Part shown: piece after piece, positions 20,948-34,094 of the stretch
How the letters are laid out: the number at the start of each line of letters is the position of its first letter
Position numbering within the stretch: the stretch's first letter is position 1
From: Tetrahymena elliotti 4EA
Taxonomy: Eukaryota > Ciliophora > Oligohymenophorea > Hymenostomatida > Tetrahymenidae
DNA length: 64,000 nucleotides
Direction: 5' to 3'
Assembly (NCBI GenBank): GCA_000231825.2
Contig: JH720314.1
Span: 558,001 to 622,000, forward strand
Program-made: the position numbers and the translations under genes
The notes under the pieces: generated by a model
The model's database searches: none
The model's input: only the letters and a program-made list of their open reading frames with translations
What the model was told of the DNA's origin: nothing

Positions 20948-21536
20948 TAGGTCAGTAATGTAAGTTTCATTTATTATTATCATCATTTATTGCTAAATTT
21001 CTTTTGAGATATTTTATTTATTTACTCATTTTTTTCATACTCACTTTCATTCCCCAGTTAATTTCAATTTGCTGTGTTTTTTCTTTATTTCTTCTTATTT
21101 TTTGAAAACACAAAGAAAAAATTTAATTAGAAAATTTACAAGAAAGTAAAGCGAATTGATTGATTTAATTACAAGATTTTTTTTTCTTTTTTATTTCATA
21201 TCCAAAAATTATTTAAATTATATTTTTTAAGCTTTTTAACATGAACTTTACTTTGAATTTAAGAAATTAAAACAAAAATTAAAAAAAATAGCTTTTTGTT
21301 TACAAACAATTATTTGCACATCAAACATATCTCTATTATTAAATATTTGGATTCAAAGTTAAAATAGTAAAAAAAAATAAGTTAATAACTAAAAATTATT
21401 TTTTAAAACAAAAAGGAGCTGCATAACTCCTTCAAGGATAAAGCAGAAAGCAAACCTAATTTATAAATAGTTAGATTCTTTTAGCAAGATAAAAAGAAAC
21501 AATTTCTAAGGTTCACTTAGTGAAACAAATAGTGTA
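20948..21536. other. upstream region of the 900-residue coiled-coil gene
   Basis: About 590 nt. The frame of the downstream gene stays free of TGA throughout this interval, and the last 120 nt translate to plausible protein (a Lys/Ser/Ile-rich segment), so the gene may begin further upstream in an unresolved 5' exon. The rest is T-rich and non-coding in appearance. Confidence 0.4.
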
Positions 21537-24239
21537 ATGAGTAGCGATTTTGATAAAACCACTTAGGAAAATTATTCAGATTAGAACTTTTTTAACAACA
21601 ATAATTCAACTCATGATACTCATGATACTCACTTTAACTTACCATTTAATTTAAATTTAAATAAGATTCTTACTAAAGTTTCTGAATAGGGAGTAGAAGA
21701 GACTCCATATAATACAGATGGTGATCCTAATTAGAATAAAAACTAAAGATCAAGCTATAATTAAAGGAAACACACAAAAGCATATACTATTGCATCTACA
21801 AGATCTCCCTTAAATTGCAAATTCATATCTCCAGAGCAATTAAATAAAAGTGCTGACTAGGTTATAGAAGAATAAGAATAATTTTTTAATGATAATTAAC
21901 AGCAAAATTAAAATGAAGGTTCTGAATAGGGAAATGTTAGTGGAGAAGATGATGATCAAAACTAAATATAAGGCAATATGAACAGTAGCAAAGAGAGAAA
22001 TTACAAGTAAAAAATATAAAAGACAGATTCATCTTCTCATATCCCAATAGCTAAATAAAGCTTTGGAGAGATATAAGAAGAAGTTGAATCTCCTATAAAA
22101 GAAGATTACAAGAATCAAATTTAAAATACTCTTTTGAATACTTAAGACAATTTTAGCAGTGAATTTCTATATGATAAAGGCTAATAAAATAACATTAGTT
22201 TAGAGCCAAATTAAAAATAAGATATAATTCAACATCTTGATCATTTAGAAGTAAAATCTACCTCAGAAATAAATAAATTAATAGATCAAAATGAAATTTT
22301 ACTGTCAAATACCATAAATTGCCAAAATATAAGCTTGAAAAAATTGGAATACATTAAAGAATGCTAATCAAAAATGAAAAAGTACAAAAAGAAAATCAAT
22401 GACCTCAAAAATTAGCTCAAAAATGCAAAAGAGAAAGAAAATAGTCAAAATTTAAATTTAGAGAAGTATCAGTTGTCTCAGCATGAAGAAGAATTAAAAA
22501 ATATGCTTTAAAAATCAATAAAAGATAGTGAAAAACTTAAACAAAAGGATTTACAAATTAAAGAGTTAAAAAAAGAAGTTGAAATACTGAAAAAGAATTA
22601 AAGTGAATATCAAGAAGATAAAAATAAATTACTTCAACAGATATTAGGATAAGATGAACTATTTTCTGACAAAAAAATAAAATTAATATAAGATGAATTG
22701 ACTTTAAAAAATTAAGAAATTAATGACCTTGAAAAGAAAGAATAAAATAAAATCATGGAATAACTTAACTAAGAGCATTAAACTTTTGTAGCTTATCAAT
22801 AAAAATGTAGAGCTAATGAAGAATTAATGGATTAAAAAATTTAATAGTTAAATTTATAAATATGTTAATTAGAATAATAAATTAATGATAAAAATAATGA
22901 AATATAGGCACTAAGAGTAGATTCTAAAGACTAAAAAATTGATGAATTATCAAAGTAATTGGAAAATAACTTATAATAAATAGAAAATTAACAATCTACA
23001 ATTAAAATCCTTCACTAAGATCTTGAACAACATAAAAATTAAATTGTCTAATTGAACTAAAAAATTACTGATTTGAATGAATAATTGACTGAAAAATAAA
23101 TTCTTACCTAACAATAATAAGAGAAATTAGACAATTTATATAATGATTTATCTAATCAAGAGCAATAAATCAATAAAATTAATTAAATAATTTAAGAAAA
23201 AGAAGATAAAATAAAAGATTTATAAAATCAAATAAATTAAAATTAACAAAATTAAATATTAACTGAAGAAAATTTAAAATAACAAAATTCTCTAATTGCT
23301 TCTTAACTTGAATAATCTAAAGAACAAAATGCTACTTTAGACCAACAGATAAAAACTCTTCAATAGCAACTAGCTAATTTCTAAGAATAAAACTAGGAAA
23401 AAGAAAAAATAATAAATTCTTAAAAGTAATAACATGAATAAGCTATCTGTGAATAAAAAAAGCTTGCTTAAGATTTAGCCAACATCTAAAATAAATTAAA
23501 ATCTCAAATAAATGAATGTAAAAAATTGTAAGACACAAATAATAAATAAGCAGATTAAAATCAATCTAAATAAAATGAACTTGAGAAGGTCAGTGAATAA
23601 TTGAAAATCTCTCAAAAGAAAAATATTGATTTAGATAATCAAAATGAATAGCTCAAAATCTAAACAAATACATTATAGCAATAAATATAAACTCTTGAAT
23701 TTATTCAAAGCCAAAATAATTAATTCAATAGCTAAATCAAATAGTTGGAAAACTAAATTTAACAGTTAATAGTTGAACAAGAAGCCTTAAAGCAGTAGAA
23801 TACTGACTAATAAAACCAAATTTCAATTTATAGTGATAGACTAAATAAAATTCAAAAAGATAATTAGAATTAATAGACTCAATATACATATGGGTAGTTG
23901 ATACAGGTATTACTTCAAAACAGAAATGGAATTTCTCAATCAATGTTTGAAAATATAAGCTTCTTTATGAGAGAAATTCATTAGCATGTATAAAATCAAC
24001 AAAATAATTTTATTGTTGATTTATATCACAAAGTTTACTAAAATTTAGAAAGCCAATCGCTCTCTTTTAATGAAAAAAGTGAACAAATATATTTATAAAT
24101 AGAAGAAAACCAAGCTTCTTTGTTTAAGCTATGCAATCTTTATGAATTAATTTTCTAATATTTATCTGAAATGTTGAAGTCTGTTCTTCTTTTAAATTCA
24201 GAAATATTAAGATAATAAATTGTTACTAAAAACAAATGA
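21537..24239 (+). CDS. 900-residue Gln/Asn-rich coiled-coil protein
   Basis: A continuous frame of 901 codons ending at TGA 24237. The N-terminal 230 residues are polar and low complexity (Asn, Gln, Ser, Glu), with a THDTHDTH mini-repeat near residue 25. From about residue 250 to 850 it is an almost unbroken coiled coil of Leu-spaced Gln/Lys/Glu/Asn heptads (e.g. KELKKEVEILKK), in which a large share of the Gln are TAA or TAG. The last about 60 residues are more hydrophobic (LCNLYELIFQYLSEMLK) and may be a packing or targeting helix. It resembles long structural or golgin/basal-body-like coiled coils in architecture only; no specific family can be claimed. The true N-terminus may lie upstream. 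Confidence 0.75.
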
Positions 24240-25204
24240 AAAAAATAATCAAATAAATAAACAATCTCAAACCAAAAAAATTAAAATATGTATGTATAAT
24301 TAATAAGTTAAAATATATTAAAAAATAATTTAATCTAAAACTATTGTAATTAACATTTTTATAATAAGTTTGTACTAATGCATTCAAATTTATACTCTCT
24401 GTCTGTTCATATTTCAAAATAATTTTCTTTCAATTCTACTCAAATTATCTAGGCTCTAACTATTTAAATGTCTGTCTCCTCAAATAATAAGTATTTTTAA
24501 TTATTCAAATGATAATTTTTAGAAAAGAATTTCTTAATTATTAAATCTAAGTGAAATATTTTAATATTTTTCCACAATTATTTGAAAACTTTTATATGCT
24601 TTTTAATTCAAAATATGATATAAATAATGCAAATATTATTTTTTTGAGTTAAATCAAATGCTTTAACTTTAAATTAGTTGAAAAAGTAATAGTAAAAAAT
24701 CAAATTTATTTAATTTACATTAATATTTGGTGTGTAATGTGAGAATCTAAGGTAAATAATTGTGAAATTATTGAATAGATAGAAATAAAATATATTTATA
24801 AAATTAGATAAAAGTAAAATTGAAAATATTCTAGAAGTAATTGAAAAAAATCTATTTGATTGATAAATAGTTTAATTTAAAGAAAGTATTTAAGGTTTTG
24901 TTTGAGTAAAATAAATAAAATGCATATAACAAGTTGCTGAGATTGAACAGAAATATAGAAGTATTGAAAAATATAGCTATCAGATTTAAAGATTAAAAGA
25001 TTTATTTAAGCAATCAAAAAATTGTTAGATTAATTTTTAATAAGAAAAAGCAATTAAATAATTAATTTATCAACTAATTCTTCATATTAAAAAAGTTAGA
25101 AGTATAAAAAACTAAAGAATACAACAAAAGGGATATTTAACTTTTGCAACTAATTTATCAAACAAATACTTTCAATTTAATCATTCAAAAATTTTATACA
25201 ACAA
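24240..25204. other. intergenic, weakly open frames only
   Basis: About 965 nt of AT-rich sequence. Two frames between about 24906 and 25200 lack TGA and one looks modestly protein-like (coiled-coil composition), but there is no start codon or consistent splice model, so no gene is called. Confidence 0.4.
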
Positions 25205-26208
25205 ATGGATTTGGCTAGATTTTCTTACCAACCAGAAAAGCTACTTTATTTAGTAAATATGATGTATAAAGACAATATAATTGACAAAAAGTAGAGAACT
25301 CAAGCAAAAGGTATTAATAATTTATTATGATTGCTATCTAATCTACTCAAAGGATATATCCGTTAAACTTTTTTCTTTTAAAAAAGAATTAATTATTAAT
25401 GATGATTAGTAGGTCTATTTATGGCTTTAAAATTATGAAGAATCTCATTAAAACCTTTAAATTTTGCAGGATCAATTCATATATCTAATTAGTAATTAAT
25501 AATTTATTAATGGTTGTTGATTTATTTTAGATTAACTTTTTCAATAAATCAACTCGATCAGCTTTAATAAAAATCAAAATAATAAAAAAGCATTTTATTT
25601 TTATTTAAATAGATTTAAATTTACAGGAGAAGGAAAACTAGAGCGAAGAAAGAAAGAGTAGTAAGAAAGTTAAGATTATTGATAATAATGATTCTTAAGA
25701 TCCCTGCCTTTCAAGAAACTCAAACTCGAGTTCTCCTATGAGTAGAGCTGGCTGGAAGAGACCTTCTTTTGCTATTTCTAAGTAAAGGATGGGAGCCAAG
25801 GTCACTAAAATGTTTACTGAAGAAAATATGTCAGACTTAAATACCACAAAAGAGAGTTCCCCAGAAAAAAATCATAAAGTTTCATAAACAGCAACCCACA
25901 CACCAAAGTCAGGTCTCTAAAGAAATTTGATAGTTATACCTTAACTCTTCATAGATGAAGATGTATATTTATCTATTAAATAATAAATATATTTCCCCCT
26001 AAAATAATAAACTATTTTAAATTTCTTCATATAATATTTTTATTTCATTTTTGAATATTATTTATTTTATAAACTAAAGGATTCATCGCCGTTAGGCAAA
26101 TATTTATTTGAACATAAAGTCGTTCACTAAAATGTAAAGCCTTCTTCTTATAAGTAAAGATTTAGACCCTTTCTGAACCATATAATTGATGATGAAGTAA
26201 TAAATTGA
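25205..26208 (+). CDS. hypothetical protein, 194 residues, three exons
   Basis: Exons 25205-25310, 25613-25962 and 26080-26208; introns of 302 and 117 nt are GT..AG and phases agree, ending at TGA 26206. The protein begins with a compact helical segment (FSYQPEKLLYLVNMMYKDN) and continues as a basic, Ser-rich, probably disordered region. The end is more ordered (KYLFEHKVVHQ). The N-terminal segment is the most likely conserved part. No family or function was recognised. Confidence 0.6.
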
Positions 26209-27799
26209 TCAATTTAAACATTTTATAATTGAATAAAATAAATAAAATAGTTTTCTTCTCCTTTGGATACAATATTGCATTAAAGAAAGTAAAGATAACA
26301 CAATTAATGAATTTTATGCAAAATAATAGAAGGCAGGTAGGTAGATCTGTTATATCTAATCAAAACTTACCAAACAAGTAAATTTCTAGTAGGAAAAAAC
26401 CTCTTTATCAATTATAATAATAATATAAAAATTAATAATAAATTTATTAGATTATAAATTGATCTTTCTAATTTATTAAAAATAAAAATAATAAAAAATT
26501 AACAAAATAATTCAAGTTAATAAATCAATCAAACAAAAAAAGAATCAATCAATCAAATGTCCAACATTTAAACAGCCTTTATTTTAAAAAATTATTTTTA
26601 ATCACCATTCTCAATTAGATTATTTATTTTAAATTATAATTCTTTCATATTGTAAATATTACTATATATCAAATATGTCTACTTAGTATTATTGTGTATT
26701 AATAGACTGCTTACTTTTCATTTCACTCTCTTTTAATTAATGCTCTTTCTATTACTTCATCATTAGCAGCATAAAATTAATTCCTACATATTTCATAAAA
26801 ACTTCAGCAGACTTTAATTTTATATTTTCAATTTTCAACTTTTTTTATTTTGATACCTTTCCAATTTTTAAAAAAAGCTGAACTACCTGAATTTATTCAC
26901 TGTGTCGAAATAAACTTTTTTTCTTTCAATTTTCGTTTTTTAGAAGGAAAGAAACGATATTTTAAATAAAAAATTGTAAAAGTAATCATACCATAAAAGT
27001 TCTTCTATACTTCATATCTATTGAAAAGTTTTTATAATTTCTAGATATAAAAAATATTTTAACCAATGCTTGCTCTTTCAATTTAATAGTTAGTATTTAA
27101 ACTTTCATTTTATTTTTACTCTATTAATTACTTAAATAAAAATCAGAAGAAAAAAAAATAAATATTGGCTTCTTATTTAGAATATTTAAAAAATTTATTT
27201 GAATTTTATTCATTTATTTAAGATTGTTGAGAACAAACTGCTCAAAGATTTAAAATAATTTTTTATTCAAAATTTTAATTTATCTTTAAATAATTGTTTG
27301 AAAGATTAATAATAATTTCTTTAACTTTAAAAAAAAGATTAAAAAGTTAATTTACATATTTGGTTAAAATAATCCTTTAAAAACTAATAATTAAATAATT
27401 TCTTAAGATTTAAAAAATACTCATTTTGGTAAAGTATATAAAAAAATACTTAATGATTAATAATATGCTTTCTATTTTTAAATATTTAAAAAATTATTTA
27501 TCTAATAGATATTTATAATTTTCTAAAATGAATTAGTGAAATTTGCTAGCATAGTTATTATGGAAGAGATAGATATTAATGTAAATTTTTTTGATTTGAT
27601 TAAAATATTTTTCTTTTTAATAAATTTTTTTGAGTGAGATTGTATTATTTGATTTTGTGTTCATTTTTAATAATTAATTTTTGATATCTTAATCACTCAC
27701 TTCTTAAAAAAATATAAATCAATTTCCATCAATCAATCTATAATACATTTGATTTTTTAAATAACAATAATAACTCAATACAAAACTACACAATATATT
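26209..27799. other. 1.6-kb intergenic region
   Basis: AT-rich sequence with no supported coding frame on either strand; it should contain the promoter of the RCC1-repeat gene. Short runs of ATCAATCA near 26520-26555 and 27717-27740 are simple sequence. Confidence 0.5.
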
Positions 27800-30700
27800 A
27801 TGGAGTCTGAATAAAAGGATATAGATTAAAAAGATGAAGATCAACTATCTGAATACACAGAGGTATTTATTTTATTTATATACTATAAAAATGATTCTAA
27901 ATGTTTTAAATTTAGGTTTTCACTTGGGGATGTAAGACTTATTTAAAATCTAATTATTTATATCAATAATTACAAGAGCTAATTCTTATTTTTTATCACA
28001 ATCTTAAGCTGATGAGGAAGGATAAATGGGATTAGGAGAGAATAAAAGAAATTCAGTTTTTTATTACCCAAGAGTTTACTCTTTTTAAATAGTTATACAT
28101 CAATTAGCTTGTGGATTAGATCATACAGCTTTTGTTGCTAAAAATGGATATTTATATACTATGGGTAAATTTATTAAATACTTTACTGTTTAGAGTAAAT
28201 ATAATTTATATATTTAGGTAGTAACGCTTTGGGAAAACTTGGTATTGGATAGTAAAGCCTTTAAAATTCATTTTAGCCTCAGCTTGTTAGTGCTCTTTAG
28301 AAGTAAAATATTAAATCAAGAATATTTATTAAATTCAAAACTAATATGAAAAGGTATAAAGTTATGTAGGTTAGCTGTGGACACTCACATACTTGTGCAA
28401 TAATAGGTAATTTAAACTAATAAATATAGCTTTAAAAGAGTTAACATAAAAATAGATTCAGGAGAACTGTTTAGTTGGGGAGATTCAAGTGAGGTAAGAA
28501 AATAAATCAATTTAATTATCAGCCTTAAAGATATTATCCTTAAGATTTTATTCAAATTAAGAATTTGTAATTTTTAACGGATATATTATAAGTGAATTTC
28601 TTTTTAAATAAAGGGTTAATTAGGAATTAATAGTAATGGATCTTACTACACGCCTTAGTTAGTTAATTTTAATGATTTAAAAGGGATCAATTCTTTTATT
28701 ATAGATGTTTCTTGTGGATATTATCACACAGTAGTTGTTTTGAGTAAGATATTTTTATTTATTTTGATAATTAAAATCTAAATAAAAAAAATAGAAAACG
28801 GGTAGGTATGCTCTTTTGGAAATGGTAAAAAGGGTTAACTTGGAACTGGGAATTTGAGCAAACAATATAAGCCTTTCTTGCTTAGCAATTTGAACTAAAT
28901 AATAAGAGTAAAATGTGGATTTTATCATACATTATTTTTGGATGAATCTGGTAGAGTTTATAGTTGCGGCTTAAATGATGAAGGATAATTAGGTTTAGGA
29001 CATAATGATGGGAATATATCTTCTCCAAGATTAGTTTTAGAATTGGAACATTCATTTATTAAAAAGATATTTGCTGGTTCTCATTCAGCTGCTATCACTG
29101 ATTCTGATGAAGTTTATTTCTTTGGTAAAAGCTAACTAGGATAGTTTCTTTATCCTTAATTGGTAACAGTTTCCTAAGGAAATGTTAACGAAATTAGTAT
29201 TGGTAATTAATTTGGAGTTGCTATCACAACTGAAGGTAAGATATATTCTTGGGGAATTAATGAATAAGGTTAATTAGGATAGGGTGATAATGATACTAGA
29301 ATTATTCCATCTTTAGTCGAGCCATTAAATGAAAAAAAAGTAAACTCTGTATCATGTGGAGAAAATTATGTGATTTGTTTAGGATAGGTTACTAATAGTA
29401 GACTAGCTAAATTAGCCTCATAGAAGAAGGCTTTTAAATTTTAATCTCCGAATACTAATAGCAATAGCAATAATAGTATATTTAATATTGATAATGAGAG
29501 TAAAAATGAACAATCTCCTTTAAAGAACAAATCTCCATCTAAAAAAGGCATGATTAAATCATAGTCTTAGCTAATAATGACCAATAGATTAGATTAATAA
29601 AATGAAATGGAAAAATTAAATGAAGAATAAGGTAATTAATTAATCAATCTCTCATTATGAATTTTGTTTGAATAATTTTATTAAATATTTTTAAAGATAA
29701 AATAAATAATGTTTACCTTCCATCTGGTTTCTAGAAAAAAATGAAACACTCAAAAAGCTTTTACTCTCCTATCGAAAGTGGTATTTTCAGCAATTAATTT
29801 TCACCTGAAAAATAACAATAGAATGGTAGCCTTATTATCACAAGCCAAAAAGATAGAATCTTTAACTAGCTTTGTCTTAAGAATGTCAAAGATAAATTAC
29901 AAAACAATTCATCTTTTCATACTGGTTAAAAGAAGTAAAATCCAAGTGAATCTATGGCAGAACTATCAACCAAAGATGGAATTAAGTAATCTCCTTCCAT
30001 ACAATTTGAAGTTAAAACAAATAATGTTTAAGATTTTTGCAAGCAAATCCCTAATTAACAACTCTTTTAAAATATGGAAAACACCCAAGATGATTTTATT
30101 AACTGGGAATTACAATAACAAGTAAATTATTCAATTTTGATAATGAGTTTTCATTAGTTAAAAATATTTTTGAATCAAATTTTGATTTTATCTAACATCA
30201 AAAACTGTTCTTTTTTTATTTAATTTATTTTTAATTTTTAAATTTGAATCAAAATTTAATGAATAAAATTCATAAAATTGTTTAAACAAAATAAAAACAA
30301 ATTATAATTTTGAATAATGCAGTAGGATAAGAAAGCACTGAAAGATTAGATTTAGAATTTAGAAAGACAAATTTAAAATTAAAATGAATTTATAGTTAAG
30401 TTGCAAAGGGAAAATAAAGATTTGAAAGATAAAGCTCAAGATAAGAGTTTATCTGAGATATAATTAGAGAATGAACAAAAGCTTAAAAAAGAAAAGTGTG
30501 ATTTACTTATTGAAAATGCTAATTTACAAGAGGATAATTCTTAGCTTTTGAAGGTTCTTTAGCAATAAGCTGATTAAATAAGTGAATTACTATAAGAAAA
30601 CAAAGAGTTAAATGTGAAAATAAAACACTAAATTTAATAGAATGAAATATAAAATAAACAAGTAAATTAAAAGTTAGTATGCTATACTGAAAAAATCTAG

Positions 30701-31858
30701 GATTTAGAAAAAATTTATTCTGATTATGACAGTTTAAAAAGCGAGATATAAATCAAGGATGAAAGAATTCAAATTTTAGAAGACCAGACTATCTACTTGA
30801 AAAGACAGATAGAAATTTTACAAAAAAACCATAACAATTAAGAATTTCCTATTGATCATCTTTCTAGTTTTGTGAGCCCTAAAAATTCTAATTCTTTTAT
30901 TGGAGGCAACTCTAAACCTTTATAGATAGATATTTCAAATTATCAAACTATAAGAAATAATTAAAAAGATCAGAAGAATGCTTAGAGAGGATTAAATGAA
31001 ACAAAAACAGCTTTTTAAAAAAATATAAATGAAAACTAAAGTCCTTTTTTGAATAGAAGTGAACTTTACAATAATAAATATAAAAATCTTTAACTACCAT
31101 CTGAAAGAGATCATATGATTCAAATAAATAGTAACAAAGTGAATAGTTCTAAAAGAGAAAGCTTGTCTTAATTAAGTGTTAATAGCCCATCTTAAGGAAT
31201 TAATCTTTAAGTTTAACCATAATTTTAATAATTTTACAATCAATAAAACTATATGCTCAAAGAGTAAAATGATTTTAATTAGCAAAACTTTGGATATCCA
31301 AATTAGAAAAGAAGTATTCTTAAAAATTCACAAATATAATTAGCCAACTTTGGCCATGATTAGAGTAATCTAGACTAAGGATAAAAGCATAATGTTTCAT
31401 TTACAGATTTAGAAAAGATAAAAGATCCCTTTACTCCTTCCAGATCTTAACTGTTTACTGAAAGATAAAATAATTAGAGTTAAAATAAAAAGGGTAAAAG
31501 TAGTAGTTTATATCAAGCAAATGATTTCAATCTTAACAATAGTAGCTAACTTAAATCTAATTAAAATTACTCAATTAATGAAACAAACGGATTTTTTACA
31601 CCCTTAAATATAAAAATTTAATAATCACCTTAATAATTCAAATAAATAAACCAATAAAATTTCATGATAGCTCCACAATCAGCTTAAAATTCTTAAGCTT
31701 CAAGATAGTTAGACTTTTTGAATTGCTAAAAGTAGCCAGGTACATCAACATCCTATTCAGATTTAGAATTTTAAAAATCTTTAAATCGAACAAAATAACA
31801 GCTTGAGTAGAGAATGAATGAATTTAACAGAAAATAAAAGAATTAAAATTTGTTTTGA
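27800..31858 (+). CDS. RCC1-repeat protein with long coiled-coil C-terminus
   Basis: Ten exons (27800-27862, 27916-27931, 28009-28164, 28218-28302, 28354-28406, 28456-28493, 28614-28743, 28795-29631, 29697-30121, 30323-31858), 1112 residues. The first about 460 residues carry seven RCC1-type blades, seen from the turn motifs FTWGSDEEGQMGLG, MGSNALGKLGIG, FSWGDSSEGQLG, CSFGNGKKGQLGTG, YSCGLNDEGQLGLG, a degenerate FFGKSQLGQF, and YSWGINEQGQLGQG, each followed by a CG.xHT-type strand. Seven blades make a closed propeller. A Ser/Asn/Lys-rich linker follows, then a coiled coil (about 600-780) and a Gln/Asn-rich tail. RCC1 propellers act as GTPase exchange factors or protein-interaction platforms; which applies here is unknown. 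The junction 30121/30323 is in frame, but the coiled-coil exon also begins beside an ATG at 30319 in the same frame, so two adjacent genes cannot be excluded. Exon 2 is only 16 nt. Confidence 0.8.
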
Positions 31859-32724
31859 GAAATTCAATTAAATTAAATAATTAATTAACTAAGAATTAAA
31901 CTGTAAAAGAAATATAATAAATAAAGTTGATATCATACATAAAATGATGAATTTTTATAATTATAAAAAATTTTTTAGAAAAATTAAATTAAATAATGGC
32001 CATTATTTATGACTTACATTATTTAATTGTAGTTCTTTTGTTTTGTTTATTTATACGAAAAACCTAAATATTTCAATTCTACATTTTTCAATCTATTTTA
32101 ATTGTTTTTCATATTTTATTTTGTTGTTTTTTAAAGAATTTAATTTTTCTGCTTTGAAAAATCAATTTTAATTTATGCCTTTAACTCATTTTTTAAATAA
32201 TTTTTTATCTAAAAAACAATCGAGGAAAAAGAAAATATTTCTAAGGCTTCAAGTTACAAGTTTTTTAGTTTTTTAAATTAAAATTTTTTAATTTATATGA
32301 AGTATTACTTTTAAAATAATTTTTAAATGATTGAAGAGTTGTTTTTCAATATTAAAAATATCGTATTTGCAAGCTAAGAAATTTTATTTAAAAAGATACT
32401 GAGTATTTTTTAGTAAATAAAACAATGAATAGCTTGAGAGAATTAGAATCAAGCTACTTAATAATTGATAAGATATATTTATTTACTAATTTAATAATTT
32501 TTATAAACAATTAACTAATTAAATCGCGCGTCTATTGAATATTTTTCTTATAAAGCAAATCTTATTTAAAATTTCTTTTTGATTAATAAGCAATTAACAA
32601 CTAAAGTAAACCTTTCAAAAGGAAAAGCTAGCAAACTAAGACATTTTCTATTTTAGAAGCAGAAAATTTAAGAAAAAATAAATATTTTTAAATAAATAAA
32701 AGCTTGATTCATATATAACTTAAA
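31859..32724. other. intergenic region upstream of RPB3
   Basis: About 870 nt of AT-rich sequence between genes on the same strand. It presumably contains the RPB3 promoter. No frame, repeat or RNA-like element was recognised. Confidence 0.5.
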
Positions 32725-33657
32725 ATGGAAGGAATTAAATTAACTCTTACAAAGCTTGAAGAATTCAAATGCGAATTTACTCTTGAAAATTGTGATATCT
32801 CATTAGCAAATTCATTAAGAAGAATTCTTTTGGCAGAAATTGAAACAATAGCTATTCACAACGTCAAGGTATATGAGAATACATCTTCTCTTCCTGATGA
32901 ATACATAGCACATAGATTAGGTTTGATTCCCTTAAATTCTGCTAAAGTTGATGATTATAACTACATTTGGAATTGTAATTGTCAAGGTGAATGTAGTAGA
33001 TGTACAATCCATTTTGATTTGAAAATGTATAATGGTACTAATGAAGTCTTAGAAGTTACTTCTCTTGATCTCAGATAAAGATAAGATTACACTGATGAAG
33101 ATGCAGTTCGTCCTATTAAAGTTTACTCAATTTTACCTGATGAATATGGAAATAAGAGAGAAGTAGGTATTCCTATTATTAAATTATCTAAAGGTCAATA
33201 AATTCACTTTGAGTGTGAAGCCTAGAAGGGTATTGGTAAAATGCATTCAAAATGGAACCCTGTCTGCATCTCTACTTTTTCAGTTGAACCAGAAATTATT
33301 TTCGATTAAGAAATTTAAAATTTAGATATTGAATAGAAGAAGGCTTTAGTAAATGTATGTCCTACTAAAGTCTTTGGTATTAATCCTCACACTAACACTT
33401 TGGAAGTCTAAGATCATATGAAGTGTATGTATTGCGAAGAATGTGTTTACAAGTGTGCTGAAGATTACTAAAAACCTAAATTAATCAAAATAGATCATAA
33501 AAAGGATAAATTCTTCTTCAAAGTTGAAACTACAGGAGTTATGAAGCCTGTTGAAGTATTAAGAAGAGGCTTCTCAACCCTAAGATAAAAGCTTGATTTT
33601 ATGAAGGAATAAATTTTGGAAAATTCTAATAATTATAATGACTTCGATCATGAGTGA
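32725..33657 (+). CDS. RPB3: RNA polymerase II subunit RPB3
   Basis: Intronless, 310 residues, ATG 32725 to TGA 33655. The alpha-like assembly core is clear: ANSLRRILLAEIETIAI and DEYIAHRLGLIPL near residues 28-72 match RPB3 of yeast and animals. The zinc site CNCQGECSRC is at Cys84, 86, 90 and 93. The second half has the conserved dimerisation end (FFKVETTGVMKPVEVLRRGF). RPB3 pairs with RPB11 to nucleate Pol II assembly in the nucleus. RPB3 rather than AC40 is favoured by the zinc loop and the GIGKMHSKWNP segment. Unusually, residues 212 and 234-244 carry CP and C-x2-C-x2-C-x3-C, the pattern of the Fe-S domain of archaeal RpoD; yeast and human RPB3 lack it. Confidence 0.93.
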
Positions 33658-34094
33658 GTGAGTTATTGAACCAAACTCAAAGTTGAACTAAGAAGCAGTT
33701 TTTTATTTTTAAAATAGACTAGCTTTATAGAATAATTTATATTAAATGTTGTATCTTTCTTTGTAAACAAAAATTTATTGCAAACTAAAAATTATAATGA
33801 GTTGAATTTTAGTTTTAAATGAAGTAGTTTTAGATAATTTAAAAGCTTTAGACTATCTAACTTGTAAAAACTTTCAATAAGCAACCAAATAATCATTAAA
33901 AAATTTTATCATAATTTTTCACTTTTTATTTAATATTTGCATAGCAATTTTGATAAACATTTTAAATTTTCTATCTGAATCTCAAGAAAGATAAAAAATG
34001 TATTTTATTCGAGATGCAAAATCTAGAAAATAGTTTATTTATAATTACTGATAATTGTTTTAATACTTAAAAATAAAAGAATTTATTTTTTTTT
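33658..34094. other. 3' flank of RPB3
   Basis: About 440 nt of AT-rich sequence after the RPB3 stop, convergent with the small minus-strand ORF that follows. Nothing recognised. Confidence 0.5.

Noticed and set aside
20865..20959. Possible first exon (ATG 20865, donor at 20960) of the 900-residue coiled-coil gene
   Set aside because: It conflicts with a more protein-like frame ending at 20947; kept only as a possibility.
24906..25260. Open, coiled-coil-like plus-strand frame
   Set aside because: It has no start codon, two frames are equally open, and it overlaps the better-supported gene starting at 25205.
28303..28353. Read-through of an in-frame stretch in the RCC1 gene
   Set aside because: Removing it as a GT..AG intron restores the canonical RCC1 blade spacing.
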